A stretch of 12,911 nt of DNA from Wenzhouxiangella sp. (GCA_007135355.1 SLJA01000245.1:1-12911), one strand, 5' to 3'. Shown: positions 1-8,134, numbered from the stretch's first letter. A program made the numbers and translations. The notes: generated by a model not told the origin, from the sequence alone.

Positions 1-284
1 AATTCCAGCGTGATCGATGCCCGTCCCTGGCTGGCGGTGGAGGTCATGCGCTGCAGACCGGGCACATCGCGCAGCAGGTTTTCCTGCGGCTCGAGAATTT
101 CCGACTCCACCTCCGCCGGCGCAGCGGCGCGCCAGCCGGTGCTGACGGTGATGGTCGGCCGGTCGATATTGGGCGTCATCTGCACCGGCAGCCGGAACAG
201 GCTGAGCAGGCCGAAGATGACCAACAGAATGCAACCGACTGCTACGGCTACAGGATTGCTTAAGGCTAAACGCGTCAGCGGCAC
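1..284 (-). CDS. RND efflux permease, N-terminal part (runs off left edge)
   Basis: This is the first 94 codons of an AcrB/MexB-type inner-membrane proton-driven drug or metabolite exporter. The translation begins VPLTRLALSNPVAVAVG, followed by a hydrophobic first transmembrane helix (about residues 10-28). Next comes the family-typical RLPVQMTPNIDRPTITVST, then the porter-domain start with EVESEILEPQENLLRDVPGL and a GRASITLEF strand matching AcrB 'TGTVQITLTFE'. The GTG at 282-284 is chosen because a GGAGGA Shine-Dalgarno sequence lies about 10 bases upstream and no ATG lies upstream in frame. The gene heads its transcript and is divergent from the GGDEF/EAL gene. No membrane-fusion-protein gene lies upstream, so any partner would be downstream, outside the window. 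The family assignment is firm. Substrate and subfamily (HAE1 or other) cannot be told from this fragment. Confidence 0.88.
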   Translation of the reverse strand, partial: MPLTRLALSNPVAVAVGCILLVIFGLLSLFRLPVQMTPNIDRPTITVSTGWRAAAPAEVESEILEPQENLLRDVPGLQRMTSTASQGRASITLE

Positions 285-605
285 CGACCCAGACTCCTCC
301 AGAACAAGCGCCGGAATACTAGCAGACCGAAGTCCTCATCCCGTCAATGACTTTTGTGAAGAGCGCGCCTTGGGATGAAAAATGACACCCGACTTGGCAC
401 TTACCGTTGGCGGCCGGGTAGGTTATGCTTTCGCCAGTGTCTGTTGAACCTGCATAAGTAGAACGAATGGGTAAAGGGACCGCCGCCCGTCAGCGCGCCG
501 AATTCCGCTTGCTGCGCCGGCCGGGACTTTCCGCAACCGGCACCACAATGTATCGGCAATTTATCGGCATCCGCGCCCGGGTCATTATCATTGGTCGGGG
601 GCGCC
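285..605. promoter_or_regulatory. Divergent intergenic region between RND permease and GGDEF/EAL gene
   Basis: This is the only stretch over 300 bases without a gene. It must hold the promoters of two divergent genes. On the plus strand, TTACCG (401-406) and TATGCT (424-429) are 17 bases apart and form a weak sigma-70-like pair. On the minus strand, TTGACG (347-342) and TAGTAT (321-316) are 20 bases apart, too wide for a confident call. A 7-base inverted repeat, TCATCCC (336-342) and GGGATGA (372-378), could be an operator but is short. The frames open here (10-378 plus, 401-679 minus) resemble no protein and look like GC-rich shadows. No RNA gene is recognised. Confidence 0.4.
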
Positions 606-2675
606 ATGGAATTATTTGAGCTAACCATCGCCTCGCAGCTGGCGCAAGCCGCCGCCAGCTTGATGCTGGCGGGTTTCATCGCATTGATTCTTCGCTCGCG
701 ACGCCGTCGATACCTGCTGCATTTGGCCCTGGCTTTTGCCGCCCTGGCCGCCTATCTGGCCGCAAGCGCCGGCGCACTGGGGCTGAGCCAGGGTGGCGAC
801 CCTCATGGTGTGCTTCGTCTGCTTTTTTCGCTACTGGCCCTGAGCCTGCTATTTCCGCACCTGATCTGGCTCTGGCTGGGATTCCGCGGCGCACTACGGC
901 GCACGCCCCTGCCGCGCTGGCGGCAACGAACGCTGCTGGCGAGCGGCGTGGCAGTCGGGATTGCGCTTGCCATCGCTGGTCATGCCATGGCCCTGCAGGG
1001 GCATGCCGTGACGGCCAACACGCTGCGGCTCGGGCTGCCCTACACCATCGCCGGGTCGATTTATCTGGCTCTGGCCATTGGCCTGTTCAAAGCCCGAGCG
1101 GTCACCGGCAGCGGCATGCAAGTCAACCCCCTGATCGCTGTTTCCGCCTTTACCGCGTTTGGCATCCACTTGCTCTTAATCGCCGGCGCAACCACTTGGG
1201 TAATCACGCAGAACACCGTCATCCCCTACAGTCAGTACATTGGGCTGGTCGGCCTGGTGCTGTTGATGGCCATCGCGATGAGTTTTGTCATCTGGCTGCT
1301 TGAAACCGAACAGCAACGCGCTGCCGCCGCGCGCCACCAGGCCCGCTCCGCGGAACAGCGCTTGCTTTACTTTCGAACGCATGACCCGGTCACCGGCCTG
1401 CCGAATCGAAGGCAAATACATGAATTGCTGAGCGCCGAGCTGCTGAAGCTGCGCCAGGACCCCACTGAGCGACTCGGGATCCTTGCCTTGGGTCTGCATC
1501 GTTACAAGTTGATGGGCGAAAGCATGGGCTGGCACCGCACCGAGGATATGATGCGGGATTTGACCCGGCGCATTCGTCGTGAATTACCGGCCCGTTTCTC
1601 GCTGGGAAGAACCGGAGAGCGCGACTTCGTGGTGCTGATGCCCCGCATTGGCAAACAAACGCAAGCCGTAGAACACGCCGAGCGCATTCTGCAACGCTTG
1701 CGCCGCCCTTTTGAGCACCAAGGCCGCGAGCTGTTCCTGAAAGTCAGCGGCGGCCTTAGCCTGGCTCCGGATCATGCCACGGCTTCGGTTGATCTGATCC
1801 GCATGGCGGAGCGGGCTCAGCTTGAAGCGGCCGACTTGAGCGATGGCCTGGTCGTCCACCGAGCGGCCAAGGCCGGCACCCTTCCCCGCGACATGCTGCA
1901 GATCGAAGCTGAGCTGCGTGGCGCGCAGCGGAGAGGTGAGTTCAAGCTCCACTACCAGCCCTTGATCAGCATCCGGCAGCGTTGCATTACCGGCTTCGAG
2001 GCACTGCTGCGCTGGGAACATCCGCAACGGGGTTTGCTCAATCCGGCCTATTTTCTGCAGGATGCCTCCGCACTGGGCGTGCTGGACGATCTTGAGGACC
2101 AGATTTTTGACCAGGCACTGCAGCAGCTGGCGCTGTGGAATCAGGATTTGGCACTGCCGCCGGTCAGCGTGGCAATCAACGTCTCTGCCCAGCGCTTTAT
2201 CCAGCCCGACCTGGCCCAGACGGTGGTCGAGCGCTGCAAAAACTACGACGTGATGCCCAGTCGCGTCACGCTGGAAATCACCGAAAGCAGTGCGATCGGC
2301 GATTTCGAAGCCGGCCTGGAAACGATCAGGCGTTTGCGTCAGCATGGCATCAAGGTCAGTCTGGACGACTTCGGCACCGGCTACAGCGCCTTGGCCCATC
2401 TCCAGCGCTTGAATATCGATTATGTCAAGCTTGATCGAAGCTTCATCCTCGGCATTGATCAAGACGAACGGCAACTGGCATTGACCAAGGCGATCGTGGA
2501 TTTGATCCACACCTTGGGCATCGAGGTCCTGGCTGAGGGTGTGGAAACCAGCACCCAGCTCGGCCACATGATCCAATGCCGGGTTGACTATGTGCAGGGT
2601 TTTCTGCTGGGCAAGGCCCAACGCGCCGAGGACTATCGGAAAACGCTGGAAACTCGGGAAATCACCGGGTTCTGA
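606..2675 (+). CDS. Membrane GGDEF/EAL protein, predicted c-di-GMP phosphodiesterase
   Basis: This is a 689-residue inner-membrane signalling protein predicted to hydrolyse cyclic di-GMP. Residues 12-232 form about seven hydrophobic helices with no MASE or MHYT signature that I recognise, probably a sensory module. A short coiled linker rich in Ala, Gln and Arg (233-255) leads into a GGDEF domain (about 258-413). That domain starts DPVTGLPNRR, but its signature is GERDF (337-341) and the metal-site segment reads LGLHRYK, so cyclase activity is unlikely. The EAL domain (about 430-680) keeps EALLR (465-469), INVSAQR (524-530), E560, the DD of LDDFGTGYSAL (587-588), K608 and AEGVE (642-646), consistent with an active enzyme. 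ATG 606 is preferred over TTG 591 although its Shine-Dalgarno (GGGG, 597-600) is weak. It is monocistronic and convergent with cca. Confidence 0.9.
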   Translation: MELFELTIASQLAQAAASLMLAGFIALILRSRRRRYLLHLALAFAALAAYLAASAGALGLSQGGDPHGVLRLLFSLLALSLLFPHLIWLWLGFRGALRRTPLPRWRQRTLLASGVAVGIALAIAGHAMALQGHAVTANTLRLGLPYTIAGSIYLALAIGLFKARAVTGSGMQVNPLIAVSAFTAFGIHLLLIAGATTWVITQNTVIPYSQYIGLVGLVLLMAIAMSFVIWLLETEQQRAAAARHQARSAEQRLLYFRTHDPVTGLPNRRQIHELLSAELLKLRQDPTERLGILALGLHRYKLMGESMGWHRTEDMMRDLTRRIRRELPARFSLGRTGERDFVVLMPRIGKQTQAVEHAERILQRLRRPFEHQGRELFLKVSGGLSLAPDHATASVDLIRMAERAQLEAADLSDGLVVHRAAKAGTLPRDMLQIEAELRGAQRRGEFKLHYQPLISIRQRCITGFEALLRWEHPQRGLLNPAYFLQDASALGVLDDLEDQIFDQALQQLALWNQDLALPPVSVAINVSAQRFIQPDLAQTVVERCKNYDVMPSRVTLEITESSAIGDFEAGLETIRRLRQHGIKVSLDDFGTGYSALAHLQRLNIDYVKLDRSFILGIDQDERQLALTKAIVDLIHTLGIEVLAEGVETSTQLGHMIQCRVDYVQGFLLGKAQRAEDYRKTLETREITGF

Positions 2676-2680
2676 ACCCG
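2666..2680. terminator. Short hairpin between convergent genes (possible terminator)
   Basis: CGGGTT, CTG loop, AACCCG forms a perfect 6-base-pair stem with a 3-base loop. It covers the end of the GGDEF/EAL gene and the 6-base gap before the cca stop codon. It could end transcription from either side, but no T-run follows on either strand, so an intrinsic terminator is not established. Confidence 0.25.
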
Positions 2681-2681
2681 C

Positions 2682-3926
2682 TCAGGCCAAAGCCCGGCGG
2701 ACGCACTCAACCCGGGCCTGGTGCAGGGCCTGGCCCAAACTCGCTCCGGTCAAACCCTGCTCCAGCAACGGTCGCACAGACACCTGGCTGGCGGCACGGT
2801 GGGCCCGGCGCAGGTGCTCGGCCTGCGGGTAGCAACGCTCGCTCAACCCCAGCCGCCCCTTGTAATCGGCGGCGCAAGCCAGAAGGAACGGCTCTAAGCG
2901 CCGCGGGCGCCGAAACGTATCCAGACGTTCCAGCAGGCGAACCAGGGTTGCCGGCCGCAGTGTTTCGGCCCGATGGGCCTGGAGATGGAACTCGCCGACC
3001 AAGAGCGCAAGGTCACGGCAGGCGCCGGTTACACGCAGGCGCTCGCATAAACCCTTGATCAACGGCAAGCCGAGGCGCTCGTGGCCGTGGTGAGCCGGCC
3101 ATTGCGCCGCCGGCGTACGGGCTTTGCCCAGGTCGTGGACCAGGGCAGCAAAACGCTCTTCCAGTCCACCGCCCAAGGCGGCAGCCTGATCCAGCACCAT
3201 CAAGGTATGCCGGCCGGTATCGATTTCCGGATGGTGTTGCGGCGCCTGCGGAATGCCAAACAAGGCATCAATCTCCGGCAGGATGACCTGCAATGCGCCG
3301 ACCTCGCGCAGCACGCTGAAAAAGCGTGATGGCCGACGCTGCATCAACGCGCGGCTCATTTCCTGCCACACGCGTTCGGCGACCAGATAGTCGACTTCAC
3401 CGTCACTGACCATATCGCGGCAGAGCTGGGCGGTGCGCTCGGCAATCCGGAAGGTCTCGAAGCGCGCCGCAAAGCGAGCCAGACGCAGAATTCGCACCGG
3501 GTCCTCGCGGAAGGCTTCCGAGACATGGCACAAGCGCTCACGTTGCAAGTCAGCCCGACCATCGAAGGGATCGATCAGCGTGCCATCTTGGGCCACCGCC
3601 ATGGCGTTGATGGTCAGATCGCGCCGCGCCAGGTCGGCCTCCAGTGTCACGTCCGAACCCGCATGAAATGTAAAGCCGCGGTAACCCCGTCCTGCCTTGC
3701 GCTCGGTTCGCGCCAAGGCATACTCCTCGCCGCTATCAGGGTGCAGAAACACCGGGAAGTCGCGCCCGACCGGTCGGAACCCGCGCTTTGTCAGCTCCTC
3801 GGGAGTACTGCCCACGACCACGAAGTCACGATCGCCGGCCGGCTCTCCAAGCAGCGCGTCGCGTACCGAACCGCCCACCTGGTAAACCCGCAGCCCGGCC
3901 GTGCGTCGATCCGGTTGAAAAGTCAC
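2682..3926 (-). CDS. cca: CCA-adding tRNA nucleotidyltransferase, multifunctional type with HD domain
   Basis: This enzyme adds or repairs the 3' CCA end of tRNAs using CTP and ATP without a template. The 414 residues compare with about 412 in E. coli Cca and align along the whole length. Visible motifs are GGSVRD (18-23), the metal-binding DRD (32-34), RRDLTINA (101-108) and EDPVRILRLARFAAR (141-155). After the nucleotidyltransferase and neck regions comes the HD phosphohydrolase domain with H240, HD at 264-265 and WPAHHGH (276-282). This domain gives the gammaproteobacterial enzyme phosphatase and phosphodiesterase activities. The start is taken as GTG at 3924-3926, which overlaps the slt stop as GTGA. 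Longer starts would lie deep inside slt and add residues the family lacks. No strong Shine-Dalgarno is seen, which fits translational coupling to slt. Confidence 0.95.
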   Translation of the reverse strand: MTFQPDRRTAGLRVYQVGGSVRDALLGEPAGDRDFVVVGSTPEELTKRGFRPVGRDFPVFLHPDSGEEYALARTERKAGRGYRGFTFHAGSDVTLEADLARRDLTINAMAVAQDGTLIDPFDGRADLQRERLCHVSEAFREDPVRILRLARFAARFETFRIAERTAQLCRDMVSDGEVDYLVAERVWQEMSRALMQRRPSRFFSVLREVGALQVILPEIDALFGIPQAPQHHPEIDTGRHTLMVLDQAAALGGGLEERFAALVHDLGKARTPAAQWPAHHGHERLGLPLIKGLCERLRVTGACRDLALLVGEFHLQAHRAETLRPATLVRLLERLDTFRRPRRLEPFLLACAADYKGRLGLSERCYPQAEHLRRAHRAASQVSVRPLLEQGLTGASLGQALHQARVECVRRALA

Positions 3927-5863
3927 TCGCTGCACTGGAAAGCAGCTGAAGTATTGGCGTGCCGGGGCAGAATATTGGCTGCCAGGACCTGCGGCGGACG
4001 CTGCATCAGCCACTCGTAAATGGTGGCAAAAGCCAGCACACGCGGCACATAATCGCGGGTTTCGAAGAACGGCAAGGTTTCCAGCCAGACGTCAGGATCA
4101 GCGTGCGGCCGTTCCTGCAGCCAGCGGGAAACCGCGTTGATGCCGGCATTGTAGGCGGCGGCGACGAAAATCCACTGGCCGTCGTAGCGGGCCTGCAATT
4201 CCGCCAGGTGGGCCACGCCCAACGGAATATTGACCGCCGGATCCATCAGTTCCGCACTGCCGTTGAAGCGCAAACCGTTGCGCCGGGCGACTTCGCGCGC
4301 TGTTCCAGGCATCAGTTGCAGCAACCCGCGCGCGCCGGCCGGCGACAAGGCATCCGGCTGCATGGCCGACTCAGCCCGCATCAAGCCGAACACCAAAGCC
4401 GGATCAACCTGCCAGCGCTCGCTGTAGTCCATGACGCGGGCCTTTTCAATGATCGGAAAGCGCCAAGGATAGGCCTGCATGGCACCCAGCGCACCCAGCG
4501 CGGCAATGGCGCGATCGTACCAACCTTGACCGGCGGCCAGCAGCGCCGCCTGGTGGCGATCGGCGTCGCCGAGGCGACGCCACGCCGACGACCAGGTCAG
4601 GCGAGCATGATGCATCAGCCCGACCTGGTGCAATTCCAGCGCGCGCTCGAATTCGGCGTCCCGCAGCAGGCGCCGCTGGCGCTCGCCGTCGGCGCTTAAT
4701 GCACGCTCGCATAGATGCAAATCCTGACCCAGCCAGATCGCGGCCAGAAACCCGTAATAGGTCGCCTCGCCAGCCAGCGAGGCAAAGGCCATCGCCGCTT
4801 CCGGGCGACCGAGCTCAGCCAGGGCGCGGCCACGCCAGTAGCGCCAGCGTCCCTGAGCCTGTTCGACAAGACTCATGCGCTGGATGCTGTCCAGCACCGT
4901 TTGCCAGTCGCCGTGGGCCATGGCCGCTCGCGCCCGCCACTCCAGCATCTGCTGATCGCGCGCCGTTGCCGGCAAAGCGTCGATCGCGGCCGGAGCGCCT
5001 TGGTCCAGGGCAACCGCCCGGAACAGGGCAATCTCGCGCTCGACAGCCAATCGATCGGCCGCCGAGAACTCGAACCGTTCCGACAGGGTCTGCCAGTAGC
5101 CCTCGGCGCGCTGCCAGTCACTCCGGGCCAGACGGCGCAGCGTCAACACCACCAGGCGACGCGACTCCGGATGATCGACCCACTGTCGAGCCTGGGTCGG
5201 CAGCGCCCGCGGCCGGGCGGCGACGATGAGCCACTGTTCCGCCCACTCACGCTGATCGCGGCTCAAATAACGGCGCAGGTAGCGCGCCAGGCCGGTTTCG
5301 CCCGCATTCATGGCCAACTCGAAGCGCTGCCAACCAAGATCGGCAGAAGGGTTGCCCTGGGCTCGCCACCAGTCGAAAGCGGGATTGCATACGTCCGGCT
5401 GTGATCGGCCTACCCGCCACAATTCGGTCACGCGGGCTTCCAGGCCATCCAATTGGCCGGCGCGGATATCGGCCCGGGCCAGCCAGCAGCGCACTAGCGT
5501 ATCGCCGGAGTCGCGACCGTACCGACTCAACGCCGCGAACTCCCCGCGCCGCCCCAGTGAGCGCAGCCAGGTGGTCTCCAGGCCGGGGGCAAAAGACCAA
5601 TCGCGATAGCGGGCAAGAAAACGCGACATTTCGTCAACCCCGACCTGGTCAATCCGCTGCCGCTTCAACTCCGCCTGCAAAAACGGCGTCAGGGGATAGT
5701 CTGGCAGTGCCTCGATCGCCGCCATCACCGCCGTCCGATCGCCGCGCGCCGCTGCTTGCCAAGCTTCGACGAATCGCTCGCGTTCCGAGGGTCGATCCGC
5801 GCAGGCCACCGCGCTGCTCAGCAGGGCCAAAAGCAGGAACTGGAGGCGCATCAGGCTTGCCAT
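3923..5863 (-). CDS. slt: Soluble lytic murein transglycosylase (Slt70 family)
   Basis: This periplasmic enzyme cleaves the MurNAc-GlcNAc bond of peptidoglycan, forming 1,6-anhydro-MurNAc ends. The 646 residues are close to E. coli Slt70. An N-terminal signal sequence (MRLQFLLLALLSSAVACA) is followed by a long alpha-helical superhelix rich in Ala, Arg and Trp (about 25-470). The C-terminal lysozyme-like domain (484-646) has the catalytic Glu in RAESAM (E498), GLLQLMPGTA (513-522) and AYNAG (570-574). The segment AVAC also fits a loose lipobox, so either a soluble or a lipid-anchored form is possible. ATG 5863 is the longest start. ATG 5851, four codons later, is equally plausible, and neither has a clear Shine-Dalgarno. 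The gene is the first of a two-gene operon with cca and is divergent from the TSUP permease (59-base gap). Confidence 0.93.
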   Translation of the reverse strand: MASLMRLQFLLLALLSSAVACADRPSERERFVEAWQAAARGDRTAVMAAIEALPDYPLTPFLQAELKRQRIDQVGVDEMSRFLARYRDWSFAPGLETTWLRSLGRRGEFAALSRYGRDSGDTLVRCWLARADIRAGQLDGLEARVTELWRVGRSQPDVCNPAFDWWRAQGNPSADLGWQRFELAMNAGETGLARYLRRYLSRDQREWAEQWLIVAARPRALPTQARQWVDHPESRRLVVLTLRRLARSDWQRAEGYWQTLSERFEFSAADRLAVEREIALFRAVALDQGAPAAIDALPATARDQQMLEWRARAAMAHGDWQTVLDSIQRMSLVEQAQGRWRYWRGRALAELGRPEAAMAFASLAGEATYYGFLAAIWLGQDLHLCERALSADGERQRRLLRDAEFERALELHQVGLMHHARLTWSSAWRRLGDADRHQAALLAAGQGWYDRAIAALGALGAMQAYPWRFPIIEKARVMDYSERWQVDPALVFGLMRAESAMQPDALSPAGARGLLQLMPGTAREVARRNGLRFNGSAELMDPAVNIPLGVAHLAELQARYDGQWIFVAAAYNAGINAVSRWLQERPHADPDVWLETLPFFETRDYVPRVLAFATIYEWLMQRPPQVLAANILPRHANTSAAFQCSE

Positions 5864-5922
5864 GGCCGCGACCGATGATTCAACATGGCTGGATTATGAC
5901 GTGATCCGGGGACGGGCAACGG

Positions 5923-6708
5923 GTGCTCCTGACGATTTCTTTGCTGATTCTGACCGGCGTAACGGCCGGCATACTGGCTGGCCTGCTTGGTATTGGCGGT
6001 GGCCTGGTCATCGTGCCGGCCCTGACCTTCATTCTGCGCGCGCAAGGCACGGACGTCGGTATAGCCACCCCGGTTGCCGTGGCGACGTCGTTGGGTACGA
6101 TGTTGCTGACCTCGGCCAGCGCCATCTGGTTCCACGACCGGCGCGGCGGCATCGAGTGGCCGGCCGTGGCCCGGCTCGGACCGGCCGTCGCACTCGGTGC
6201 CATCGCCGGCGCCTTGCTGGCAGCGCACTTGCCGGGGCTGATCCTGGCGCGGATTTTCGCCGTTCTGGCTTTCATCATCGGACTGCGCATGCTGCTGGCG
6301 GTGCGTCCGCCGCAGACCGATCGCGCGCCATGGCCGCGCGCCTGGCCGGTGCTCGGCCCGCTGATCGGCGCCGTCTCGGCGCTGATGGGTATCGGCGGCG
6401 GCAGCTTCAATGTCCCCTACCTGGCCCGTAACGGCTATCCCATGGTCCGCGCCGTGGCCATCGCCTCGGCCTGCGGATGGCCCATCGCGCTGGGTGGACT
6501 GGCCGGATTCATCATCGCCGGCTGGGGCCAGCGCCTGGTCGAACACGCGATTGGGTTTATTCATCTTCCCGCGCTGCTGATCATCGGACTGGCCGGCGCC
6601 GCGGCGGCCCCACTGGGTGTTGCCTTGGCCCACCGGTTACCGGCGACTGCGTTGAAGCGGCTGTTCGGTCTGTTGCTGATCCTGGTCGCCATTCGCATGG
6701 CCTGGTAG
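5923..6708 (+). CDS. TauE/SafE (TSUP) family membrane permease
   Basis: This is a 261-residue inner-membrane protein of the sulfite exporter TauE/SafE (DUF81) family. Members move small anions such as sulfite, sulfoacetate or other organosulfur compounds. It is almost entirely hydrophobic, with about eight helices in two homologous halves. Each half opens with the family motif: GLLGIGGGLVIVPAL (GIGGG at 23-27) and ALMGIGGGSFNVPYL (GIGGG at 156-160). The GTG at 5923 is used because an in-frame stop lies at 5902-5904 and no ATG intervenes. Only a G-rich stretch (5908-5916) precedes it as a possible ribosome site. The last 72 bases overlap the convergent EEP gene. The family is firm. The substrate is unknown, because no sulfur-metabolism gene sits beside it. 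Confidence 0.9.
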   Translation: MLLTISLLILTGVTAGILAGLLGIGGGLVIVPALTFILRAQGTDVGIATPVAVATSLGTMLLTSASAIWFHDRRGGIEWPAVARLGPAVALGAIAGALLAAHLPGLILARIFAVLAFIIGLRMLLAVRPPQTDRAPWPRAWPVLGPLIGAVSALMGIGGGSFNVPYLARNGYPMVRAVAIASACGWPIALGGLAGFIIAGWGQRLVEHAIGFIHLPALLIIGLAGAAAAPLGVALAHRLPATALKRLFGLLLILVAIRMAW

Positions 6709-7467
6709 GTCAACCGCTGTGGCCAGATTCAGGGTCATGGCCAGCGGACGGTGGTCGGAATAGTGGACCGGCAGGGCCTGAAGCTCGGTGATGTCCATGT
6801 TGGGAGAGACCAGGATGTGGTCAATGGCGCGCTGCGGCTGCCAGGAAGGGAAAGTGAGGATGTTTTCAGCCGGCAGGATCAAACCGGCCAGGTCGCAGAA
6901 CTCGCGCAACTCACGTGCGCCCGGGCCGGTGTTGAAATCTCCCATGACCACCACGTTGGGGTAGTCGCGGACTTCCGATGCCAAATAGCGGAGCTGCTGT
7001 GAGCGTGCGCGCCGACCCAGCGCCAGGTGCAACACAATCAGCCACAGCGCATGTTCGCCCTCGCCAAAACGAACCACCAGCGCCCCGCGTCCTGGGATGG
7101 CGCCAGGCAAACGGTGCTCCTCGACCAGGCCGGGCTGGATGCGGCTAAGCATGCCGATACCGGCATGCGCAATCACCCCGACCTTGCGGTTGCCGCGATA
7201 ATTCCAGTAGGGAAAACCGGCGTGCGTGGCCAGGTACTTGGCCTGGTTCAGAAAACCGGATCGCAAGCTGCCGCAGTCGACCTCCTGCAGGGCAACAATA
7301 TCGTATTCACGAACCAGATCGGCAATGGCGTCAAGGTTGGCCACGCGCTGATTATTGGGCAGGAGCTGACGCCAGCTCTTGGTGAAATACTCGCGATAAT
7401 TTGCGGTCGTGGTGCCAGCCTGAATGTTATAGCTCAGCAGCCTGAGCCGCGGGCGCTCGGCACTCAT
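6637..7467 (-). CDS. Endonuclease/exonuclease/phosphatase (EEP) superfamily protein
   Basis: This 276-residue protein has the DNase I/Mg-dependent phosphohydrolase fold. All catalytic landmarks are present: N14 in SYNIQAG, E62 in LQEVD, H147 in VLHLALG, D177 and N179 in GDFNTGP, D216-H217 in IDHILVS, and D238-H239 in SDHRPL. It should therefore be an active metal-dependent hydrolase, but nucleic acid, phosphoinositide-like or other phosphodiester substrates cannot be told apart. No signal peptide is seen, so it is probably cytoplasmic. AAGG (7473-7476), overlapping the dsbA stop codon, lies 5 bases before the ATG and supports this start and co-translation with dsbA. The final 25-30 residues, polar and Gln-rich, lie beyond the fold's usual end and are encoded opposite the TSUP gene's 3' end. 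Confidence 0.88.
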   Translation of the reverse strand: MSAERPRLRLLSYNIQAGTTTANYREYFTKSWRQLLPNNQRVANLDAIADLVREYDIVALQEVDCGSLRSGFLNQAKYLATHAGFPYWNYRGNRKVGVIAHAGIGMLSRIQPGLVEEHRLPGAIPGRGALVVRFGEGEHALWLIVLHLALGRRARSQQLRYLASEVRDYPNVVVMGDFNTGPGARELREFCDLAGLILPAENILTFPSWQPQRAIDHILVSPNMDITELQALPVHYSDHRPLAMTLNLATAVDLPGHANGDQDQQQTEQPLQRSRR

Positions 7468-7474
7468 CAGCGCC

Positions 7475-8134
7475 TTATTCGGCCGCCTCGCTTCCGTTGA
7501 CCGACAAATCCAGCAGGGCGGTCTCGCGTTCCACCAGGTAATCGACCGCGGCCAGCAGCTCCTCGTAGGAAGAAAAGTCGGTGGGGCTCAGACGCCACTT
7601 GCCCTGCACGATCATGCTCGGCGTGCCGCGCACACCGAAGCGCATGATTTCATTGCGACTGCGGCGCATGCGGTTGTCCACAGCAAAAGACTGCGAGGTG
7701 CTGACAAACTCCTCGACCGAAACGCCGAAATCGGTATAGACGGCTGCAATATCTTCAATGGTACGGAATTGACGTCGCTCATCATGCAGGGCGCGGAACA
7801 TCGCTTCGTGGGCATCGTGGCCAAGCCCCAGCACAGCGGCCGTGTGGTACACACGCGCAAAGACCTCCCAGCCAGGCTGCAGCGGGACAGGCATGTGCGT
7901 CAGCTCAACATGCTCAGGCAAATTTTCGGACCAGCGTGCAATGATCGGAAGAAAAACTCGGCAAGCCGGACACGGGTAGGCGAAGGCTTCAATCACCTCG
8001 ACCCGATCCGTCGGCGCGCTTGTCGGCGAGCCAATGGCATGAAAGTGGCGACCCTCCTGAAAATTCTGGGCCAAGGCCGGGAGCGCCGCGGCCAGCAAGC
8101 CCGCAGCCAGAAGCATCTGCACAAATTTTGTCAT
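7475..8134 (-). CDS. dsbA: DsbA-type periplasmic thiol:disulfide oxidoreductase with CPAC active site
   Basis: This protein is predicted to introduce disulfide bonds into exported proteins, reoxidised by DsbB. The 219 residues compare with about 208 in E. coli. A signal peptide (MTKFVQMLLAAGLLAAALPALA) probably ends after A22. The mature part has the thioredoxin-fold redox motif C-P-A-C at 55-58 in place of the usual CPHC, then MPVPLQPGWEVFARVYHTA, matching the DsbA segment after the first strand. The helical insertion follows, then the cis-proline loop GTP (170-172). The ATG at 8134 fits the signal peptide but has no clear Shine-Dalgarno. ATG 8116 would shorten the n-region. It lies 77 bases after cytochrome c4 and 7 bases before the EEP gene. 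A DsbA-like protein with other redox duties cannot be excluded. Confidence 0.9.
   Translation of the reverse strand: MTKFVQMLLAAGLLAAALPALAQNFQEGRHFHAIGSPTSAPTDRVEVIEAFAYPCPACRVFLPIIARWSENLPEHVELTHMPVPLQPGWEVFARVYHTAAVLGLGHDAHEAMFRALHDERRQFRTIEDIAAVYTDFGVSVEEFVSTSQSFAVDNRMRRSRNEIMRFGVRGTPSMIVQGKWRLSPTDFSSYEELLAAVDYLVERETALLDLSVNGSEAAE

Noticed and set aside
10..378. Plus-strand open frame of 122 codons at the left edge
   Set aside because: Its first 275 bases lie opposite the clear RND permease start and the rest is intergenic. The residues are Ser/Arg-rich without motifs.
336..378. Inverted repeat TCATCCC/GGGATGA as a regulator binding site
   Set aside because: The 7-base arms are 29 bases apart with no matching known operator. 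It could easily be chance, so it is only mentioned in the intergenic entry.
1584..2621. Long minus-strand open frame (345 codons) opposite the GGDEF/EAL gene
   Set aside because: It mirrors the EAL and GGDEF codons on the opposite strand and has no recognisable motif of its own. The plus-strand protein is unambiguous. GC-rich DNA commonly gives such shadows.
3963..4013. A longer cca protein starting at ATG 4013
   Set aside because: It would add 29 residues encoded inside slt that the Cca family lacks. GTG 3926 gives the normal length and a GTGA overlap.
5851..6633. Minus-strand open frame (260 codons) opposite the TSUP permease
   Set aside because: Its translation is Gln/Arg/Gly-rich low complexity without domains, and it lies exactly opposite a clear membrane protein.
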